14,497 bases of DNA, from contig SYBY01000343.1 of NCBI GenBank assembly GCA_005788585.1, forward strand, positions 1 through 14,497, given 5' to 3'. Made by a program: the position numbers and the translations under genes. Each line of letters opens with the position of its first letter. The stretch's first letter is position 1. Positions 1 to 6,887 of this stretch are shown here, in pieces. Origin of the DNA: Actinomycetota bacterium. Its GTDB lineage: Bacteria; Actinomycetota; Thermoleophilia; Solirubrobacterales; Solirubrobacteraceae. The notes beneath the pieces were generated by a model. It did not search any database and was not told where the DNA came from. It saw nothing but the letters and a program-made list of their open reading frames with translations.

Positions 1-112
1 CCTCGACGCCCTCGCGGACCATCGCCTCGGAGAGCTTGCGGACGTGCCGCGCGAGTCCACCCTCCACGATCGGCGGGTACTCCCAGGTCAGGATCAGGAC
101 GCGGAGGCTCAT
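1..112 (-). CDS. GT4-family alpha-glucan glucosyltransferase (5' part only)
   Basis: Only the first 37 codons are in the window; the gene runs off the left edge. The start ATG (110-112) overlaps the stop of the GH57 gene in an ATGA arrangement, so translation is probably coupled. The N-terminus begins MSLRVLILTWEYPP and continues VEGGLARHVRKLSEAM. This is the first beta strand and glycine-rich loop (GGLARH) of GT-B fold, GT4 family glycosyltransferases, including glycogen-synthase-like enzymes that transfer glucose from a nucleotide sugar. As I recall it, mycobacterial Rv3032 begins in the same way (WEYPP, then IGGLGRHVHHLS). Its position directly after a GH57 branching enzyme supports an alpha-1,4-glucan elongating role. 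The nucleotide-binding C-terminal half cannot be seen, so donor specificity is unknown. Confidence 0.85.
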   Translation of the reverse strand, partial: MSLRVLILTWEYPPIVEGGLARHVRKLSEAMVREGVE

Positions 113-1470
113 GGGACCAGCAGCGCCGCGGGCGAGGCATCCGGTGCCAGGTTGCGCACCGCGGACGGCAGGGAGCCTACCGATGAGAGCGCCGCCTCCA
201 GCGCCTCACGGTGGCCCGCCACCCGCTCGGCGGCGTACGGCGCGGACAGGTCGCGGTAGGTCATGAACGCCCAGTCCGACGACTGGAGGGCGAGCAGCTC
301 GCGCACCGCGCGGGCGTCGGCGCGCGGGCCCGCCGCGATCACCCGCAACTCCGCGTCGCGTGCGCTCCACGCGAGGTCGGCCACCGACGGCGCGCTCCAG
401 GTCGTCAGGTCGCGCGGGGTGCCCCACGTCGTCACCGGCAGGCCGGCCGGCGCGGGGACGGCCTCGTGGCGGCCCAGCGCCTCGTCCAGGCGGGTGACCG
501 GCAGCCCCTGGTCCGCCGCCTCGTCGAGCACGGAGGCCAGCCACCAGGGCCCCTCGTGCCACCAGTGCCCGAGCAGCTCCGTGTCGATGGCGAAGACGCA
601 CAGCCCGCCGCCGGCGACGCGGTCGCGGACCCGGGCGACGAAGTCCCGCGCGTCGGCACGTGCGGTCTCCCGCGCGCGATCCGGGTCGTACGGCGAGCCG
701 TCGACGGCATGCGCGAGGTGGTCGTGCGGCGTGCGCCGGAAGGTGTCGCGATACGCGGCGCCGCCGGGGTAGCCACCCTCGCTCCAGACGAGTTCGATGG
801 CCTCGCGGTCGATCGGCACGAGCAGCGGGCCCGCCGCGGAGCGCAGCGGGCGCAGGGGATCGAGACCCGTGTCCGTCAGGTCGACGCACACCGCGTGGAC
901 CCCGGCCTCCTCGAGCAGCAGGTCCAGCGCGGGGTCGTGCGCGCACTCGGGCAGCCAGAACCCGCCGCCCCACGCCCCGAACCGCCGGCGGTGGCTGTCG
1001 ATCCCCGCCTGAAGCTGCAGCCGCACCCCGGCATCGGTGGCGAGCAGCGGGAGCACGGCGTGGGTCGCCGAGGAGGTCCAGGCGACGTGGGGCGCCAGCG
1101 CGCCGAGCAGGTCGCCGCCGAGTGCGCGCATCCGCGCTGCGGCGGTCTCGTAGGACGCCAGGGAATGGCGCAGCGCGTCGGCCTCGGCCGGGGACGCCGC
1201 CGCCTCGATGTCGGCCGCGTGCGTGCGGCGCCGGACCTCGGTGACGAACGCGTCGAACCGCGTGCCGAGGTCGTCGATCTCGAGTTGGTCGGCCAGCACC
1301 GGGGTGACGCTCAGGGTGAGCTCGTCGCCGTGGGCGTCGAGGACGTCGAGCAGCGGGACGTACGACGTCGCGATCGCCTCCCACAGCCACTCCTCGCCGA
1401 ACGGCCAGGTCCCATAGCCCTCGACGTAGGGCATATGGGTATGGAGAACGACCGCCAGTTCTCCGCTCAT
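109..1470 (-). CDS. GH57 (DUF1957-type) 1,4-alpha-glucan branching enzyme
   Basis: 453 aa, complete. GH57 branching enzymes cut an alpha-1,4-glucan and re-attach the piece through an alpha-1,6 bond. Visible conserved regions: HTHMPYV at residues 10-16; FWLPECAHDP at 171-180, with Glu175 the predicted nucleophile; and FAIDTELLGHWWHEGPWW from about 293, with Asp296 the predicted acid/base. A C-terminal helical block contains LLALQSSDWAFMTYRDL, typical of this group. It is shorter than the roughly 520 aa of the Thermus and mycobacterial (Rv3031) enzymes, but the motifs are intact. GYPGGAAYRDTF near 232-244 resembles the GYPGHAAYRDF I recall in Rv3031. The ATG overlaps the stop of the upstream methyltransferase by 4 bp, and its own stop overlaps the GT4 start in the same way, so the three form one operon. 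The cytoplasm is the expected location because no signal peptide is seen. Confidence 0.93.
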   Translation of the reverse strand: MSGELAVVLHTHMPYVEGYGTWPFGEEWLWEAIATSYVPLLDVLDAHGDELTLSVTPVLADQLEIDDLGTRFDAFVTEVRRRTHAADIEAAASPAEADALRHSLASYETAAARMRALGGDLLGALAPHVAWTSSATHAVLPLLATDAGVRLQLQAGIDSHRRRFGAWGGGFWLPECAHDPALDLLLEEAGVHAVCVDLTDTGLDPLRPLRSAAGPLLVPIDREAIELVWSEGGYPGGAAYRDTFRRTPHDHLAHAVDGSPYDPDRARETARADARDFVARVRDRVAGGGLCVFAIDTELLGHWWHEGPWWLASVLDEAADQGLPVTRLDEALGRHEAVPAPAGLPVTTWGTPRDLTTWSAPSVADLAWSARDAELRVIAAGPRADARAVRELLALQSSDWAFMTYRDLSAPYAAERVAGHREALEAALSSVGSLPSAVRNLAPDASPAALLVP

Positions 1471-2237
1471 GCGCGGAGCACCGCGACGAGGTCCAGCGCC
1501 CCGTGCAGCTCTTCAGGCGCCCCCTCGCGCAGCGTGAAATCCCCGACGTTGATCGCCGGGACGAACCAGTCGTAGAACGGCTTCGTGATCCGCAGCTTCG
1601 GGTGCAGCCAGTCCCACCCGGCCTTGATCGCCAGGTCCTGCGCCTTGAGCTTGCGCGCATGGAACAGGCCGTGGAACTCCACCGAGCCGAAGTGCTCGGC
1701 GCAGAGCTCGTAGTACTCCTCGGGCCGGTACTCGTAGACGTGCCACGGGTTCTCCGAGCGCTTGCCGTCGGGCGCCAGCGTCAGGACGTTCGGCGTGGAG
1801 ACGAACGCCACGCCGCCCGGAGCGAGCTGGCGCTTGAAGTGCTCGAGGATCGCGCCCGGGTCCTGCACGTGCTCGATGGTCTGCAGGAACACGATCGCGT
1901 CGCACGGCTCGCTGTAGGTCTCGACGAGGTCGCGCTCGAAGCGCAGCGTGTCCGTCGTGTACTTCGCTTTCGCGTGGGCGTGTGCCTCGGGGTTCGCATC
2001 GACGCCGGTGACCGACGCCGCGGTGCGGGACAGGACCTCCGAGCCGTAGCCCTCGCCGCACGCCATGTCGACGACCCGCAGGCCCTCGCACCGCGCGGCG
2101 ATCCACTCGTAGACGACCAGGTGGCGCTGAAACCAGTAGTTCTCCTCGGGCACGTCGGGCAGCGTGCGCTCGCCCGTCAGCTCCAGCGGCGGGACGCCCT
2201 CCGGCTGGTCCTTCTGCACGTACGTCTCGGTCGTCAC
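1467..2237 (-). CDS. SAM-dependent methyltransferase, Rv3030-like (MGLP-type operon)
   Basis: 256 aa from a GTG start at 2235-2237. The frame stays open far upstream, but similarity starts here and the upstream DNA holds the divergent gene. Class I Rossmann methyltransferase: motif I VVDMACGEGYG (about 55-65), acidic motif II GVDANPEA, then IVFLQTIEHV and a LAPGGVAFVSTPN strand. The N-terminal block LTGERTLPDVPEENYWFQRH (about 20-39) and the later NPWHVYEYRPEE, GLFHAR and C-terminal ALDLVAV all have close counterparts in my recollection of mycobacterial Rv3030, which is linked to methylglucose lipopolysaccharide. Inferred role: O-methylation of the glucan made by the two downstream genes. The promoter has a TAGGGT hexamer 8 nt before GTG and no Shine-Dalgarno, so the message may be leaderless. 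It could also methylate another glycan or metabolite. Confidence 0.85.
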   Translation of the reverse strand: MTTETYVQKDQPEGVPPLELTGERTLPDVPEENYWFQRHLVVYEWIAARCEGLRVVDMACGEGYGSEVLSRTAASVTGVDANPEAHAHAKAKYTTDTLRFERDLVETYSEPCDAIVFLQTIEHVQDPGAILEHFKRQLAPGGVAFVSTPNVLTLAPDGKRSENPWHVYEYRPEEYYELCAEHFGSVEFHGLFHARKLKAQDLAIKAGWDWLHPKLRITKPFYDWFVPAINVGDFTLREGAPEELHGALDLVAVLRA

Positions 2238-2245
2238 GACAGGCC

Positions 2246-2251
2246 ACCCTA
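2246..2251 (-). promoter_or_regulatory. Putative -10 element of the MT-GH57-GT4 operon (leaderless)
   Basis: The minus strand reads TAGGGT, then 8 nt, then the GTG start at 2237. A weak -35-like CCGACA lies at 2268-2273 with a 16-bp spacer. No purine-rich ribosome-binding site separates the hexamer from the start, which fits a leaderless transcript. This rests on sequence match only. Confidence 0.5.
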
Positions 2252-2276
2252 CCGGCGTCGGACCGCATGTCGGGTG

Positions 2277-2282
2277 TACCCT
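2277..2282 (+). promoter_or_regulatory. Putative -10 element of the divergent ubiE-like methyltransferase
   Basis: TACCCT is followed by 9 nt and the ATG at 2292. There is no Shine-Dalgarno in the gap and no convincing -35. The arrangement mirrors the TAGGGT element of the opposite gene, so the 54-bp divergent gap (2238-2291) appears to hold two back-to-back leaderless promoters. Confidence 0.45.
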
Positions 2283-2291
2283 GCGCGGCCC

Positions 2292-3215
2292 ATGACTGCC
2301 CCACCCACAGCTGAAGAGATCCGCGACGTCAACACCCGTTATCACGACGTGGCGGCCAAGGAGTACGACGCGAAGTGGGGCATCGACTTCGGCGACACCG
2401 GCAAGTCGCAGGTGCGGATGAAGCTCGAGAAGGCGCTCGGGCAGATCCCCGCGACGCCGTTCGCGAACGCGCTGGAGATCGGGTCCGGGACGGGCTACTT
2501 CACGCTGAACCTCATGCTTCAGGACGTCATCGAGCAGGCGACGTGCACCGACATCTCCCCGGGGATGCTCGAGGCGTGCGCCGCCAACGCCGAGATGCTG
2601 GGCCTGGGCGAGCGCGTCACGACCAAGGTCGCCGACGCCGAGAAGCTGCCGTTCGACGACGAGCAGTTCGACCTCGTCATCGGCCACGCCGTCCTGCACC
2701 ACCTGCCCGACCTCGACCAGGCCTTCAGCGAGTTCTTCCGCGTCCTCAAGCCCGGCGGCCAGGTCGTCTTCGCCGGCGAGCCGTCGCGCACCGGCGACCG
2801 GATCGCGAACGTGCCCAAGGGCGTCGCGCAGAAGATCGCGCCCGCGTGGCGCGCCGTCTTCCGCGCCGAGCCGGCGGACATCAACGGCCATCTCGCGGCC
2901 GAGCCCGACCACTCGCTGGAGTCCGTGGTCGACGTCCACGCGTTCATCCCCGCCGACCTCACCGCGTTCGCGCGCGGCGCCGGGTTCGCCGACGTCGACG
3001 TCATCGGCGAGGAGCTGCTCGCCAACTGGTTCGGGTGGACGAACCGCACGCTGGAGGCCACCGCCGACCCCGCCACGATCCCGTGGCCCTGGCGCCAGTA
3101 CGCGTTCCGCGGGTACCTGTTCTGGCAGCAGGTCGACCAGCGGTTCCTCGAGGGCCGCCTGCCGGCGGACATCTTCTACAACCTCATGATCACGGCGACG
3201 AAGCCGGCGAGCTGA
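2292..3215 (+). CDS. Class I SAM-dependent methyltransferase (UbiE/type 11-like)
   Basis: 307 aa, ATG start. The N-terminal two thirds are a Methyltransf_11 Rossmann fold: motif I LEIGSGTGYF (61-70), motif II CTDISPGMLEAC, the LPFDDEQFDLVIGHAVLHHL block (motif IV region) and FFRVLKPGGQVVFAGEP. The last ~100 residues are rich in Trp and Phe (LLANWFGWTNRTLEA, WPWRQYAFRGYLFWQQVDQR) and probably form a substrate-binding extension; I cannot name the substrate. It is divergent from the MGLP-like operon and could modify the same glycan, since MGLP synthesis needs more than one methyltransferase, but nothing in the sequence proves this. Its 3' end overlaps the convergent FeS photolyase by 26 bp. Confidence 0.85.
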   Translation: MTAPPTAEEIRDVNTRYHDVAAKEYDAKWGIDFGDTGKSQVRMKLEKALGQIPATPFANALEIGSGTGYFTLNLMLQDVIEQATCTDISPGMLEACAANAEMLGLGERVTTKVADAEKLPFDDEQFDLVIGHAVLHHLPDLDQAFSEFFRVLKPGGQVVFAGEPSRTGDRIANVPKGVAQKIAPAWRAVFRAEPADINGHLAAEPDHSLESVVDVHAFIPADLTAFARGAGFADVDVIGEELLANWFGWTNRTLEATADPATIPWPWRQYAFRGYLFWQQVDQRFLEGRLPADIFYNLMITATKPAS

Positions 3216-4686
3216 CGCCGAGCTCCGCGCGGGCATCAGCCGCCCGCGCGCGGATCGCGTCCAGCTCGGCGGGGTCGATCTTCGCGAGCGAGCGCAGCGG
3301 CATCGCCATCCGGCGGTTGCCGTCCAGCCGCTCGCGGTGGCGGTCGACGAAGTCCCAGTACAGGGCGGACAGCGGGCACGCGTCCGGGCCGGTGCGCTGC
3401 TTGGGGTCGTACCGGCAGTCGCCGCAGAACCGGCTCATGCGGTTGACGTAGTTGCCGCCCGCCGCGTACGGCTTCGTCGTCATCTGCCCGCCGTCGGCGT
3501 AGAGCGCCATGCCCGCGGCGTTCGGCGCCATGACCCACGGCGCCCCGTCGACGAACGCGCGGGCGAACCAGTCCACGGCCTGGCCGGGATCGACGCCCGT
3601 CAGGAGCAGCGTGTTGCCGAGCACCATGAGCCGCTCGATGTGGTGGGCGTAGCCGCGCTCGCGCACGCCGTCGACGACGGAGTCCAGGCAGTTCCAGCCG
3701 CTGGGCTCATCGAGGAACGCGCCCGGGAGCGGAACGTGGGCGTCCAGTGCGTTGGCGCCGTCGAGGTGGCGCAGCCAGAACACGCCGTGGACGTACTCGC
3801 GCCAGCCCAGGATCTGCCGGATGAAGCCCTCGGCGGACTGCAGCGGAACGCCGCCGCTGCGGTACGCGGCCTCGGCGGCGCGGACGGCGTCGAGCGGGTC
3901 GAGCACGCCGAGGTTCAGCGGCACGGACAGCAGGGAGTGAAAGAGCCAGGGCTCGCCGGGGACCATTGCGTCCTGCCACGGGCCGAACTGCGGCAGGCGC
4001 TCGTCGACGAACGACCGCAGGGCGCGATCGGCCTCGTCGGGGGTGACGGCGAACCGGCGCGGCGCGTCGTGTCCCCACAGGTCCGGGGCGTGGGTGTCGA
4101 GGTCGCGGCGGACCTCCGCGTCGATGTCGTCCTCGACCGGCTGCCACGGCTCGGGTGGCCGCAGGTCGGCGGGCATGTCGCGCGGCGGGCGGCGGTTCTC
4201 CGGGTCGTAGTTCCAGCGGCCGCCCTCCGGTCCGCCGTCGGCGTCGAGCAGGACCCCGAAGCGGCGGCGCTGCTCGCGGTAGAAGTCCTCCATCTTCAGC
4301 CGGCGGCGGCCGTCGGCCCACGCGGCGAAGTCTTGGGGCGGTGTGAGGAATTGGGTCGAGGCGACGAGGCGGACACCCGCGCGTTCGAGCACGGCCCGCG
4401 CGTGCGGGGTGTTCGGCGAGGAGGCGACGAGGGGCCCGCGCTCGTCGGCGAGCGCGGCGGCCAGCGACGGCGCCGCCCGACGTTCGACGACCTCGACGGC
4501 GCCGGCCGCGCGAAGCTCCGCCGCGAAGTGCCGCATCCCGGACAGCACGACATGCGCACGCTGGCGATGCAGCCAGCGCCGGCGCAACATCGGCAGCGAT
4601 TCGACGAACAGCACGCGGTCGGCGCCGTTGAGCGCCGGGTGGTCGCGCAGCAGCTGGTCACCGAGGACGACGGCGGTATGCCCCAC
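3190..4686 (-). CDS. Iron-sulfur bacterial cryptochrome/photolyase (FeS-BCP, PhrB-like, probable 6-4 photolyase)
   Basis: 498 aa from the GTG at 4684-4686; the open frame extends to 4938, but similarity starts at GHTAVVLGDQL. FeS-BCP proteins carry FAD and a [4Fe-4S] cluster and repair pyrimidine (6-4) photoproducts in blue light. Four cluster cysteines are present: C333 (GWNCLDS), C421 and C424 (FCGDC), and C437 (DACPLS). Their spacing (88, 3 and 13 residues) equals that of Agrobacterium PhrB C350/C438/C441/C454. GYAHHIERLMVLGN places His348/His349 where PhrB has the His pair at 365/366. KPYAAGGNYVNRMS is also characteristic of the family, and length is normal. Only 40 bp separate it from the upstream P450 stop, and that gap holds half of the 49-bp hairpin repeat, so its own promoter is unclear. 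It could be a signalling cryptochrome instead of a repair enzyme. Confidence 0.93.
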   Translation of the reverse strand: MGHTAVVLGDQLLRDHPALNGADRVLFVESLPMLRRRWLHRQRAHVVLSGMRHFAAELRAAGAVEVVERRAAPSLAAALADERGPLVASSPNTPHARAVLERAGVRLVASTQFLTPPQDFAAWADGRRRLKMEDFYREQRRRFGVLLDADGGPEGGRWNYDPENRRPPRDMPADLRPPEPWQPVEDDIDAEVRRDLDTHAPDLWGHDAPRRFAVTPDEADRALRSFVDERLPQFGPWQDAMVPGEPWLFHSLLSVPLNLGVLDPLDAVRAAEAAYRSGGVPLQSAEGFIRQILGWREYVHGVFWLRHLDGANALDAHVPLPGAFLDEPSGWNCLDSVVDGVRERGYAHHIERLMVLGNTLLLTGVDPGQAVDWFARAFVDGAPWVMAPNAAGMALYADGGQMTTKPYAAGGNYVNRMSRFCGDCRYDPKQRTGPDACPLSALYWDFVDRHRERLDGNRRMAMPLRSLAKIDPAELDAIRARAADARAELGVSSPASSP

Positions 4687-4706
4687 ACGAGCGGTACGGC
4701 TCGCGG

Positions 4707-4755
4707 TGAGCGGCAGATCGACGTCGCTATGGCAACGTGGATCTGCCGTTCGGCG
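4707..4755. repeat. 49-bp hairpin repeat, copy 1 (end of P450 gene)
   Basis: This matches 6888-6936 at 47 of 49 positions, in the same orientation. Arms CGGCAGATCGACGTC (4711-4725) and AACGTGGATCTGCCG (4734-4748) pair at 13 of 15 positions around an 8-nt loop (4726-4733). The loop contains CTA, which is the TAG stop of the minus-strand P450; the P450's last eight codons (PNGRSTLP) come from the right half of the repeat. No T-run follows, so it is not a classical rho-independent terminator, though a long GC-rich hairpin could still terminate or stabilise transcripts. Confidence 0.9.
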
Positions 4756-6178
4756 CGTGGATGGTGAAGCGCAGGCCGCCGCGTGGCCCGAGCGTCGGCG
4801 TGGTGGTGATGCGCGGGGTGTCGCCCGGGTCGGGCTCCAGGTCGAAGCGGCGCAGGAGCACCGCCGCGAGCGCGCGCAGTTCGTACTGGCCGAAGCGCTT
4901 GCCCAGGCACATCCGCGAGCCACCGCCGAATGGCACATACGCGCCCTTCGGCAGCGCCTTCGCGCGCTCGGGCAGGAAGCGGTCGGGCTCGAAGGCGAGC
5001 GGATCCGGGTACAGCTCGGGCAGGTGGTGGGTGGCCCAGCTGCAGTAGTGGACGGCGATCCCGGATGGGACCTTCACGCCGGAGATCTCGGTGTCGCGGA
5101 CCGTGCGGCGCGGGCCGACCCAGGCGGCGGGATAGCGGCGCAGCGTCTCGTCCAGCGTCCGCTCGAGAACCGGAAGCGTGGCCCCGTCGAGCTCGTCGGC
5201 ACGGGGGTCGCGGTCGCCGAGGACCTCCGCCAGCTCGGCGCGGACCGCAGCGCGGGCGGAGGGCGTGCGGCCGAGCTCGTACATCATGAACGTCAGGGTC
5301 GCGGTCGTCGTGTCGTGGCCGGCGAACAGCAGCGTCACGAGCTGGTCGCGGACGAGCCGCTCGTCGAGCGGGCGGCCGTCGGCGTCGGTGGCGCCGAGCA
5401 GCAGGCCAAGGACCCCGGGCGCGTCGGCGCCCTGCGCGCGGTGGTCGTCGATGAGCGCGCGGACGAGGATGTCCAGCTCGCCACACGCGCGCTGCGCGGT
5501 CGCGTACGGGGTCCGCGGGCCGCGCAGCAGCTGCACGACGAACGGGTGGCCGTACAGGCCGAGCGCGCGCTCGAAGGCGTCGGCCAGCGCCGGCGCGCGG
5601 CTGTCGCCCTCGTCGAGCCCCAGCAGACCGCGCAGCGCGATCCGCAGCGCGAGCTCGCGGGTCCAGGCGTACAGGTCGATTCCGGCGCCCGGCTCCAGGC
5701 GGTCGGCGGCACGTGCCCCCTCGGAGACCATGACGCCGGCGACGGCCTCGACCTGCTCGCGGTGAAACGCCGGGAGCATGAGCCGCCGCAGCTGGTGGTG
5801 CAGCTGGCCGTCGATGTTCAGCATGCCGTCGCCGAGTACCGGGTGCAGATCCCCGAAGCGGCTCTCGCGCCACTGGTAGGCGTCGGCGTCGCTGACGAGG
5901 ATCTGGTGGTTCTCGGGCGCGCCGATCGCCCACACCACGGGCTCGTGGACCGTGCGGATGGTGAACACGGGACCGAACCGGCGGCGGTGGTCGAGCAGCA
6001 GCCGCAGCGGGTCGGCGAGCGTGGCGTACGTGTTGCGCCAGCTCGGCCCTCGGCTGCCCGCGGGCAGCGGCACACCGGCGCGGCGTGCGCGGCGCTCGGC
6101 GCGCAGGACCGCCGCGGCCTGCGGGACGAGGCGCTCGTCGAACGGTGGGGGCGGCGGGGCGGTGATCGGGCTGCTCAT
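4727..6178 (-). CDS. Cytochrome P450 monooxygenase
   Basis: 483 aa from the ATG at 6176-6178, chosen because GAGGAG (6188-6193) lies 9 nt upstream and P450 similarity starts soon after. Motifs: I-helix oxygen-activation AGHDTT (286-291), ExxR as ETLR (344-347), FEPDRF (396-401), and the heme loop FGGGSRMCLGKRF with proximal ligand Cys424. No transmembrane anchor is seen, so it is probably a soluble class needing separate redox partners, none of which is encoded nearby. FEPDRFLPER and ITTTPTLGPRGGL resemble the CYP102/CYP4-like fatty-acid or terpenoid hydroxylase clans, but the substrate cannot be assigned. It is divergent from a TetR regulator with two palindromic operators between them. Its last eight residues, PNGRSTLP, are encoded by the 49-bp repeat and recur at the end of the membrane protein at 6908. 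Confidence 0.95.
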   Translation of the reverse strand: MSSPITAPPPPPFDERLVPQAAAVLRAERRARRAGVPLPAGSRGPSWRNTYATLADPLRLLLDHRRRFGPVFTIRTVHEPVVWAIGAPENHQILVSDADAYQWRESRFGDLHPVLGDGMLNIDGQLHHQLRRLMLPAFHREQVEAVAGVMVSEGARAADRLEPGAGIDLYAWTRELALRIALRGLLGLDEGDSRAPALADAFERALGLYGHPFVVQLLRGPRTPYATAQRACGELDILVRALIDDHRAQGADAPGVLGLLLGATDADGRPLDERLVRDQLVTLLFAGHDTTTATLTFMMYELGRTPSARAAVRAELAEVLGDRDPRADELDGATLPVLERTLDETLRRYPAAWVGPRRTVRDTEISGVKVPSGIAVHYCSWATHHLPELYPDPLAFEPDRFLPERAKALPKGAYVPFGGGSRMCLGKRFGQYELRALAAVLLRRFDLEPDPGDTPRITTTPTLGPRGGLRFTIHAPNGRSTLP

Positions 6179-6187
6179 GCGGGCGTG

Positions 6188-6193
6188 CTCCTC
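6188..6193 (-). promoter_or_regulatory. Shine-Dalgarno of the P450 gene
   Basis: The minus strand reads GAGGAG, 9 nt before the ATG at 6178. It fixes the start and lies 4 bp from operator O1, so a bound repressor would sit across the 5' leader. Confidence 0.7.
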
Positions 6194-6197
6194 TTCC

Positions 6198-6215
6198 TGA
6201 CAGGAAGCCCTGTCA
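6198..6215. promoter_or_regulatory. TetR operator O1
   Basis: Palindrome TGACAGG-AAGC-CCTGTCA: perfect 7-bp arms with a 4-bp spacer, flanked by CC and AA. The arms and spacing are identical to O2 at 6240-6257. It sits in the P450/TetR divergent gap, where a TetR dimer is expected to bind. Its right arm plus the next base reads TTGACA on the minus strand (6211-6216). Confidence 0.75.
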
Positions 6216-6239
6216 ACTTGCGGCGCACAGTGTTCAACC

Positions 6240-6257
6240 TGACAGGGGTTCCTGTCA
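6240..6257. promoter_or_regulatory. TetR operator O2, overlapping a likely P450 -35 box
   Basis: Palindrome TGACAGG-GGTT-CCTGTCA. Its centre is 42 bp from that of O1, four helical turns, so two dimers would lie on the same DNA face. On the minus strand 6253-6258 reads TTGACA, a perfect -35 consensus; 18 bp downstream is a weak -10 candidate AACACT (6229-6234). Binding here would occlude that P450 promoter. O2 also ends 10 bp before the TetR GTG, consistent with autorepression. Confidence 0.75.
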
Positions 6258-6267
6258 AGATGCCCGC

Positions 6268-6882
6268 GTGGCCACCTCCTCACCGGACCGCCGGTTCCGC
6301 GGGCAGACCACCGCAGAGCGCGCCGCCGAGCGCCGGTCCCGCCTGCTCGACGCCGCGCTCGACCTCATCGGCACCGAGGGCTGGGCGGCCGCGACCATGA
6401 CCGAGATCTGCCGCCGCGCGGGGCTGACCGAGCGGTACTTCTACGAATCGTTCCGCGACCGTGACGCGCTGTACGTCGCGCTCATCGACACCGTCGCCGA
6501 CGAGACGCGCGACGCGGTGCTGGCCGCCCTGAAGCGAGCCGAGGACGACCCGCGCGCCCGGATGCGCGCCGCGGCGTCCGCGCTGGTCGGCGTCATCGTG
6601 GCCGACCCGCGCAAGGGCCGGGTCGCACTGGTCGAGGGGCTGGGCAGCGCCGCGCTGCAGACACGCCGCCGCGAGCTCCTCGACGGGTTTGCCCAGCTTC
6701 TGCGCGACCAGGCCCGCGCGTTCTACGGCGACCGTGCGCCGCGCGGGCTGCGGGCGCAGGTGTCGTCGATCGCGCTCGTGGGCGCGCTCGGCGAGGTGAT
6801 CGGCCGGCGGCTGGACGGCACGCTGGAGATCTCCGACCGGCGACTCGTCGACGAGCTGACCGAGCTCGCGCTCACCCTCTGA
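6268..6882 (+). CDS. TetR/AcrR-family transcriptional regulator
   Basis: 204 aa from GTG at 6268-6270. The ATG at 6260 is out of frame. The N-terminal TetR_N domain is clear: RRSRLLDAALDLIGTEGWAA followed by the helix-turn-helix TMTEICRRAGLTERYFYESF (43-62). The alpha-helical C-terminal ligand domain (about 75-200) is not close to any subfamily I can name. The divergent P450 and the pair of TGACAGG-N4-CCTGTCA palindromes make it the probable local repressor of both genes; the ligand may be the P450 substrate or a related compound (inference). No clear Shine-Dalgarno precedes the GTG. The stop is followed within 6 bp by the second copy of the hairpin repeat, which separates it from the convergent membrane protein gene. 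Confidence 0.92.
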   Translation: MATSSPDRRFRGQTTAERAAERRSRLLDAALDLIGTEGWAAATMTEICRRAGLTERYFYESFRDRDALYVALIDTVADETRDAVLAALKRAEDDPRARMRAAASALVGVIVADPRKGRVALVEGLGSAALQTRRRELLDGFAQLLRDQARAFYGDRAPRGLRAQVSSIALVGALGEVIGRRLDGTLEISDRRLVDELTELALTL

Positions 6883-6887
6883 CGGGC

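Noticed and set aside
206..1660. 484-codon open frame on the minus strand over the GH57 gene
   Set aside because: Arg/Pro/Ala-rich frame-shifted shadow of the GH57 and methyltransferase genes; no motifs.
2238..3236. N-terminal extension of the Rv3030-like methyltransferase to a 589-aa protein
   Set aside because: The extra part is antisense to the divergent methyltransferase, has low-complexity composition and lies upstream of the promoter hexamer; similarity starts at the GTG at 2237.
4687..4938. N-terminal extension of the FeS photolyase into the P450 gene
   Set aside because: It would read through the hairpin repeat and P450 coding DNA; family similarity starts at GHTAVVLGDQL after the GTG at 4686.
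6260..6262. ATG as TetR start
   Set aside because: Out of frame with the TetR coding sequence; the GTG at 6268 gives the full HTH domain.
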